From assembly GCA_032164245.1 (NCBI GenBank), contig JAVMKO010000003.1:70130390-70194389 (forward strand): DNA of 64,000 nucleotides, read 5' to 3'. The translations under genes and the position numbers were made by a program. Each line of letters opens with the position of its first letter. Position 1 is the stretch's first letter. The notes beneath the pieces are model-generated. The model made no database searches and was not told the DNA's origin. It saw only the letters and a list, made by a program, of their open reading frames with translations. Shown here in pieces: positions 57,640-64,000 of the stretch. Origin of the DNA: Sternotherus odoratus (taxonomy: Eukaryota > Chordata > Testudines > Kinosternidae).

Positions 57640-57988
57640 AGTGTTAAAACTGTTCTTTACTGCGATTGATAAAATGTTGTTACAAGGAGGAGGGAGAAAA
57701 TTTTTTCCCCTTAACCTCTGAAGACAAGACAAGAAGCAATGATCTTAAATTGCAGCCAGGGCAGTTTAGGTTGGACATTAGGAAAACCTTCTTAACTGTC
57801 AGGATAGTTAAGCACTGGAATAAATTGCCCAGGGAGGTGGTGAATCTCTATTACTGGAGATTTTTAAGAGCAGGTTAGACAAACACCTGACAGGGATGGT
57901 CTATGTAATACTTAGTCCTGCCTTGAGTGCAGGGACTGGACTAGATGACCTTTCAAGGTCTCTTCCAGTCCCATGATTCTATAAAGTC
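57640..57988 (+). mobile_element. CR1 LINE 3' end with C-terminal coding relic
   Basis: The frame at 57666-57878 contains FRLDIRKTFLTVRIVKHWNK, the conserved C-terminal region encoded by CR1 ORF2, followed by LPREVV. The 3' UTR ends CTAGATGACCTTTCAAGGTC TCTTCCAGTCCC and ATGATTCTATAA, the typical CR1 tail. Everything 5' of this is missing, as usual for truncated CR1 copies. Confidence 0.8.
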
Positions 57989-58129
57989 AACAACATCTTG
58001 GAGTTTGTTTGTAGTCACCATTACTATAAAAATGCAAGACATTGGTCAATTCCGAAAGGTTAAAAGAATATGAATTTATTGATAAAAGTAGAAAATGAGA
58101 GCATCATGCATTCTGTGGCCTGTGTAAGT

Positions 58130-59779
58130 GTAATGTAGAAAAGGGGATTTGAATCAGCATGTTTCTTCTGAAAAGCACAAACAGAATTCAGTGCAGATAC
58201 TTCAATTAATATACAGAATTTCTTCAAAGCTAGTGTGTTGCCTCATGACAATAATGTGACTGCTGCTGAACTTTGCAGAGTGTTCCATGCTGTTATGCAT
58301 CAAAATTCTACTGAAGCATCAAAAGTAGCATAAATATTGATAAAAACTATTTACTATGACTCATATGGCTAAAGACTTGCAGAGAAACGATGGCAAAAGC
58401 ATTGAGTGAGAATGTTTTAGCCCCGTATTAAGTTCAGAAACACATAAATTATATTAAAGCTAATCATCAATATTTCTCTTTGCCTATTGATGCTTCAGAT
58501 AAGAGAGCAACAAAGTGTTTTAAATTAGTCTAAGGTCTTTAAGTTTTGAAAAGGAGATTCAGCACTCTATTGGATTCTTTCAGTGATAGGACAGTGTGCA
58601 AGTTATTGCCACAGAAATACTTGGAAAACTCAAGGCTTGTGATCTTAGTTTGGAGATACAGCTGATAATGCCAGTGTAAATTACAGGAAGCATAACAAAT
58701 GTTTACCAGAAACTTAAAAATGCCAGGGACATCATAGCAACCAACTGGTTAGCACACGTTCTTCATAACACAATGAAGTATGCTACAGGAAAATTTGATG
58801 TTGATTTAGAATATTTAACTCTAAAGATTTATTCTCACCTTAGTATTCCTGCTTCCAGAATAGAACAATTAAAGGAAATTTGTGAGTTTGTTGAGGTAGA
58901 AGAGTAAAATCTGTTACCAGGTACGTGTCGCTTTTGCCAGAAATGAACAGGTTGTCATTTTATGGTCATTTTAAATACCATACTGAAGTGCTAGAAATGA
59001 CAAATTAACTATTTCAGGAGTTTAGGAGAGGAGGAGGAGTAATTTGGGAATGTTTTGGGGATGAAGGGACTGCCTGTGAGATGACTGAACTATATTTTCT
59101 CTTTCTGAGCCAAGCTCTAAAGCTATTCATCCACCACACTGAGGCTTTGGAAGCAAGTGCTATAGCACTTTGTCAGTATGTGAGCTCATGAATGGACTGA
59201 CTATGAAACAAGAAGGAAGGATTAGGGGCAAATTCTTTGGCTATATGATGAATTGTAAACTCAGGAAACTCTTTCAGGGTATTGCTGGAAGGTGAAAAAA
59301 AGGACTTTGCGACCTTTTATGAAAAAAGCAAAGAAGTATCTGCATGACAAGTATGACTTCTCTGAAGACAGCTTTCACACTGCAAAGTGTCCAAGTCAGC
59401 TCTTGAAAAGCCCATAATCTTTGAAAAGTTTCTGAAGCTGTTCATACTGGCAGTGTGAAAGAAGTGGACATGGATGAACTCTATGAAGAATTTGGCACTG
59501 TAAAAAACCCAATCTCTTCTCCTAAATTAAAGGATTGCCTGAGTAGTGAGAAGAGGTACTTGAAAATTTTCACAGGGCAACTTCAAGAACTTGAAGAAAA
59601 TCAGCTCTTGCACCTTTTCAGTACTGTGCAGCACTACTCACACAGAAAAGGTTTTCTCTCTGATGCCCACAGTTTGGAGAAATGAAAGAAATAGGCCAGA
59701 TGTAGAGAGCATGAAAGCAAAGCTCCAGATGTGTGTCAATTTAACAGGAATTGAAAGAATATGTACTCTGAGCTCCTAA
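58130..59779 (+). pseudogene. Decayed hAT transposase gene
   Basis: Coding remnants run in order along the plus strand in shifting frames. An N-terminal part has TAAELCRVFHAVMHQNSTEA (about 58260-58325). A middle part has LPIDASDKRATKCF (about 58480-58525), corresponding to the TDASN-type catalytic motif of this hAT group. ADNASVN then shifts frame to IIATNWLAHVLHNTMKYATG and a C-terminal helix region (to 58907). The hATC dimerisation domain is at about 59652-59740 (KVFSLMPTVWRNERNRPDVE). At least three frameshifts and many stops make it non-functional. Termini and target duplication were not found; the right end is cut by or adjoins a PLE. Confidence 0.8.
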
Positions 59780-60725
59780 ATTAATGGCATCTGTTAGAGA
59801 CCGGAAGATTATTGTGACGGCAATCAGCACGGGGCGTAGTTATGCTTCTGAGTCAACTCCAGGAGAGGGCGTAATGGCAGTATTAATCTGAGAATGGCCG
59901 TGGATTCCTGTTGTTTGTTGTGTGTTTGGGAACAGTTTCCCAGCTGTGAAAGTGTTTACCCCGTCTGTGTAAGAACGAATGCGTGGGAAACTAGATGGGG
60001 AAACTGAGGCAGGAGAGCATAATCAACAAGTGCTAAACAGCGTGTAATCAACCAATTAGCTAGCTGCTTGCTATTAATAAGGTGAATATGTATGAGATGC
60101 AAATGAGTATGGGTATATCTGTGTTGACACACCCTCATGGGTTGGGCTTCTTCTCTGGATATCGCTTGGGTATGTCAGACATCCTGTATTGCGGCAGTGC
60201 TGCCCGAGGCCCCCAGCACGGTAATGCCGCTCCCGTCAATAAACTCATCACTTTCCATCTAGCCACCTGTGTGAAGCCTCGTTTCTTCCGGCAACGAGAT
60301 AAGCACCCCGCAACAGCATCCAATTTGCAAATTAATTCCAGTTCAGCAGCTTCTTGTTGGAGTCTGTTCCCATGTTAAGTATTGAATCTATTTACCCATG
60401 TTAAGTATCCTCACACCTTCTTGTCAACTTTCTGATATGGGCAATCTTGATTATTACTACAAAAGTTTTCTTTTCTCCTACTAATAATAGCTCATCTAAA
60501 TTTAATAGCCTCAGAGTTGGTATGGCTACTTCCACCTTTTCATGTTCTTTGTATGTATGTATATATAATCTTCTTACTATATGTTCCATTTTGTGCATCT
60601 GATGAAGTGGGCTGTAGCCTACAAAAGCTTATGCTTAAATAAATTTGTTAGTCTCTAAGGTGCCACAAGTACTCCTGTTCTTTTTGCGGATACAGACTAA
60701 CATGGCTGCTACTCTGAAACCTGTA
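59770..60725. mobile_element. Mirror-image PLE copy interrupted by a solo LTR
   Basis: CCTAAATTAATGGCATC (to 59791) and CCAATTTGCAAATTAATTCC (from 60320) are continuous in the PLE copy at 22222-22270. The element was therefore intact before the LTR landed. That first part is in minus orientation and reaches about 60375. The rest (60376-60725) is in plus orientation and ends in the standard tail GATGAAGTGGGCTGTAGCCT, TTAGTCTCTAAGGTGCCACA, TTTTTGCGGATACAGACTAA, GCTGCTACTCTGAAACC. The left boundary is approximate and no clean outer duplication was found. Confidence 0.75.
59792..60315 (+). mobile_element. Solo LTR of an endogenous retrovirus, 524 bp, 5-bp duplication
   Basis: The LTR starts TGTTAGAGACCGGAAG and ends GCACCCCGCAACA and is flanked by perfect GCATC (59787-59791 and 60316-60320). 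AATAAA at 60238-60243 is the polyadenylation signal, about 75 bases from the end. No internal retroviral genes remain. It lies inside a PLE, so it is the youngest layer of this nest. The retroviral class is not assigned. Confidence 0.85.
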
Positions 60726-60894
60726 TTTTACTGAGAAACTTCTGAGTTGTGTTGTAATTTTTATTCCATTTTGTAATCATACACAGAAATGAATCCAAGC
60801 TGTTCTGAAAGTTATGAAATCAGAATTAGTATTTTACTATAATACTCAGCGATGAGCTGGATGTCTTGAATGCAGCAACACTGGGTACAAATTT
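60726..60894. other. Non-coding gap, nothing recognised
   Basis: Short AT-rich interval between PLE and CR1. Confidence 0.3.
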
Positions 60895-61475
60895 TAACAT
60901 AAGAACATAACAACATAAGAATGGCTGTACCGGGTCAGACCAGAGGTCCATCCAGCCCAGTATCCTGTCTATTGACCATGGCCAATGCCAGGTGCCCCAG
61001 AGTGAGTGAACCTAACAGGTAATGATAAAGTGCTCTCTCTCCTGCCATCCATCACGCCCCCCCCCCCCCCGACAAACAGAGCCTAAGGACACCATTTCTT
61101 ACCCATTTTGGCTAATAGCCATTAACGGACTTAACCTCCATGAATTTATCTAGGTCTCTTTTAAACCCTGTTATATTCCTAGCCTTCACAACCTCCTCAG
61201 GCAAGGAGTTCCACAGGTTGACTATGTGCTGTGTGAAGAACTTCCTTTTATTTGTTTTAAACATGCTGCCCATTAATTCTTATATTAGTTCTTATATTAT
61301 GGGAACAAGTAAATAACTTTTCCTTATTCACTTTCTCCACACCACTCATGATTTTATATACCTCTATCATATTTCCCCTTAGTCTCCTCTTTTCCAAACT
61401 GAAAAGTTCTGTCCTCTTTAATCTCTCCTCATATGGGACCTGTTCCAAACTCCTAAACACTTAATTGCCCCTCTC
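60895..61475 (-). mobile_element. Antisense CR1 LINE fragment with RT C-terminal relic
   Basis: The minus-strand frame 61460-61257 contains PYEERLKRTELFSLEKRRLR and IEVYKIMSGV, the conserved C-terminal region of CR1 ORF2. Downstream on that strand (61256 to 60895) follow the words GTGGAACTCCTTGCC, CATGGAGGTTAAG and GGATGGACCTCTGGTCTGAC, CCGGTACAGCCATTCTTA, an abundant turtle CR1 3' region. A C-run of ~14 lies at 61056-61069. It is truncated at both ends and inactive. Confidence 0.8.
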
Positions 61476-64000
61476 TGAACCTTTTCTAATGCCGGTATAT
61501 TACTTGCTTTTTTAGTTTTATTAGCTAATATTTCTGCACAGACTATGTCTAGGTTTAATGGAATTGAGACAATGTCCTGTATTCTGAGGATGCATCTGTG
61601 GTCACCCTAAGTACCACCACCCAGTTACCCAAATGCTGCTCAGCCTTCTCTGCCAATGCATAAATCCAAAGACAAAGAGCAACAGATCTTCACTAGCCAA
61701 GCATCCTCTCCTCATGTAGCTGGGAACTCTTCCATTGTGGTGGCTACTGCATCCCTGCTGCAGCAGTAGTAGATATAGGGTGGCTTCTTGATATTTCATG
61801 GTATTTAGGAGCACTGAAGGGAATTCTCACCCCAGATTAGTTTCAGAACATCCTCTGCACAATACCTGTTGACTTGGATTTTGCTGCAAGTTGCCACAAC
61901 AGGGGAGAGGATTTGGTTCTCAGGGAGGTTTTTACATGCTAAAATGTGTAATGGATCTTTTTAGTTTTATTACACACTTCTGATCTTCATGTCTATCATG
62001 GTTTCAGATGGTGATGCTCCAAATAAAGTGTAGTTGAGCCATAATGATGTGTTAGCAAAGAGAATCACTCATTCCATTTCTAGCATCTAAAACTTACTCA
62101 ACTGACTTGTGCTTATGTGTTATGGAGCTGATGAGGAGCTGAATGACTGTATGGGTTTGCACAAATATAATGGCTATTAAAAGTTTTCCTATGTAAATTT
62201 CTAAACTGAATATAGGGCAGTCTCTGGAGGATTTGAGTTAATCAAAATCAAATATAATTATTAAACATATTATCATACTCCACTGTGAATAATTATGTCT
62301 AAAGTTGCCTGAGACAAGCGTTCTGAAGTCGCAGAAGATGAGAACCATCACTTAGCACGCATAAACTTGAAGATATGTATGAAAAGAAACTGGCATCCTT
62401 TGAAATGTTATACATTAGAGAGATTAGAGAAACAGGTGCAAATGTACTTCCAAGAGGTAACTTCATGTGCAAATCAAAATAGGATGGAATGACTTATCTA
62501 CAGTGCGAGGGGAGTAAGAAGGAAGACTGCAGCATTTACAGCATGTAACATGCCTGCTGTTGAATTGAAAGCTGCCTTTCAGCTGTGGGATCACTGACAC
62601 AGCACGGTTACATGCCACAACTACTATGCAGGCACATGGCAGTCTTTATATTTTGACATGTATATTATAAACATGACATGTATATTATTGCAACCCCAAT
62701 CAATTTATTTTTGAGTCTATTTCTTTGAGGTCAGTAAACATGGACATTTCAGGATCCTGCAGAAGAATTAGGGATATTTGACTTATTTGTCATATGTGAA
62801 TTTTCTGCAAAATATGGCCTAAGGTTTTTTTTTTTTTTTTGGATTAGCTATTGGGAGATTAGCAGAAAAAAAACATTTGCTTCCGATAGTGCTACATTGA
62901 TTGATTACCATTGAATAGTAAAACATTTATTAATGCAGATCTCACACAGTTACATTTCTTTCTTATCCTTAGAATAGAGGAAAACTGTAGTACCTTGGAC
63001 ACCAGTGGGTGGGGTTAGCAAACAGTGAAGGCTCAGGCTTTTGGTACAGCTGAGAAGACAGATGGGGAGTAAATGGCCCTAAGCCACCTTTCTACTCCTC
63101 CAATTCTGGGTTGGCCTAGGGCCAAAAATGTCTCCAAGGTAATTAAATAGCCTTGGAGCTGCTCTAGGTTACATTCCTAGAGGCCTAGGATCTGGCAGAG
63201 AGCTGTGCATGCTGACCTGCCTCCTCCCACCCATAGCACATCTCCTTCCTGTCTCCTTGCCCCCAGATAACCCTTCTGGGGAGAGAGGAGAGCACGGATA
63301 GTACAGCAGGAATGCCAACTTTGCACCATTTGAAGATTTTCTTGTGTCGGGGAATCTGCAGATGCCCCTTTTAGGAAAGTTTCTGAGTGCTTTATGCTGT
63401 CTCAGAGGTGAACACTGTATTCCATAAAAGGAAGATGGTCATAATTTCAGGTAATGAACTGACTAGAAAGCGCATTCTGTGCTGAGCTGCCAGAATTAAA
63501 CATGCTCAATGAGCAAAACCTGGTTAACATTTTTTTATTTTTTAGAGCTAGTACATTTCTTTTGCCATCCCTTAAGTACATGCAGCAAGTTACTCACATG
63601 AGTAACCTCAATAAAGCCAACAATGTTTCTAAAGTACTGACATGCCATGGTTGCAGGTTTGTAGCACAGGACAGTTAAACAGACTTGCTGGCTAATGTCA
63701 GACCCTTGCAAATCTGCTTTTGTGAAAGCATAATGACATTTCAATTAAACTCCTTATCATAATGGCAGGAGCCATGCTGAACTTCAGCCTGATATGGACG
63801 TGCATAGGTGGGATATTTTTAAAAATAAACTCAGCTAAATGAAAATATAGTATGTACCCTTCAGAGCTACCAAGGTCAGCAAGAGTCCTAGCAATCTGCT
63901 ATATCAATGCCAGACGCATAAGGTAAAAATGTCTAAAGGCATTATTAAAAAGGACCAACACGGCTACAACAACACTGCATAGAGGCATTATAGTTCACAT
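61476..64000. other. Non-coding; T-run and a possible PLE tail scrap at the end
   Basis: A T-run lies at 62826-62840. At about 63951-63978 the words GACCAACACGGCTACAACAA resemble the last bases of a plus-strand PLE tail, too short for certainty. No gene is recognised in this 2.5 kb. Confidence 0.3.

Noticed and set aside
1..64000. A multi-gene bacterial-style system or biosynthetic cluster
   Set aside because: The window is vertebrate non-coding DNA. There are no operon-like gene rows, and the only protein-like sequences belong to decayed transposable elements.

Overview
The window reads as vertebrate nuclear, non-coding DNA, most likely from a turtle. It is AT-rich and full of interspersed repeats. 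There are no operons, ribosome-binding sites or long intact host reading frames. The turtle assignment rests on recognised repeats: a tRNA-derived SINE of the Cry type with a CR1-like tail (9019-9213), CR1 LINEs with RT C-terminal remnants, Penelope-like elements (PLEs) with a GIY-YIG endonuclease reading frame, foldback hAT and Harbinger MITEs, and solo LTRs.

The only hint of a host gene is the left edge. Bases 1-106 look like the end of a CpG-island first exon on the + strand, closed by a good splice donor. The rest is then probably part of a very long first intron, which would explain why no coding exon is recognisable. A tight acceptor/donor juxtaposition at 23769/23770 is a candidate recursive-splice site or cryptic short exon within it.

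Layout. 0-10 kb: CpG-island edge, CR1 tail, a pogo/Tigger-like MITE carrying a 48-bp hairpin minisatellite (3875-4587), a solo LTR (5432-6172), a mariner-type MITE (7242-7373) and the Cry SINE. 10-19 kb: a 295-bp Harbinger MITE (10348-10642), an old DNA-transposon-like repeat (11908-12672), a second Tigger-like MITE (17187-17524) and a 120-bp MITE (18440-18559). 19-26 kb: mostly unique sequence plus a PLE (21869-22819). 26-31 kb: an antisense CR1 split by a hAT-Charlie-type element that itself contains a MITE, then a large mirror-image PLE (29594-31110). 31-45 kb: unique sequence with foldback MITEs, a MIR-like relic, two more PLEs and a GC-rich LTR-like repeat. 45-50 kb: two hAT elements, one with 8-bp duplications and about 600-bp inverted arms (48034-49758). 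50-64 kb: CR1 copies, a decayed hAT transposase gene (58130-59779), and a PLE interrupted by a solo LTR (59792-60315).

I did not find a new multi-gene system. The most distinctive signals are the repeated mirror-image structure of PLE copies, several with target-site duplications proving one insertion event, the hairpin minisatellite inside a MITE, the nested insertions, and the possible recursive-splice site. No database search or alignment program was used. Family names come from recognising sequence, and boundaries are exact only where a target-site duplication is stated.
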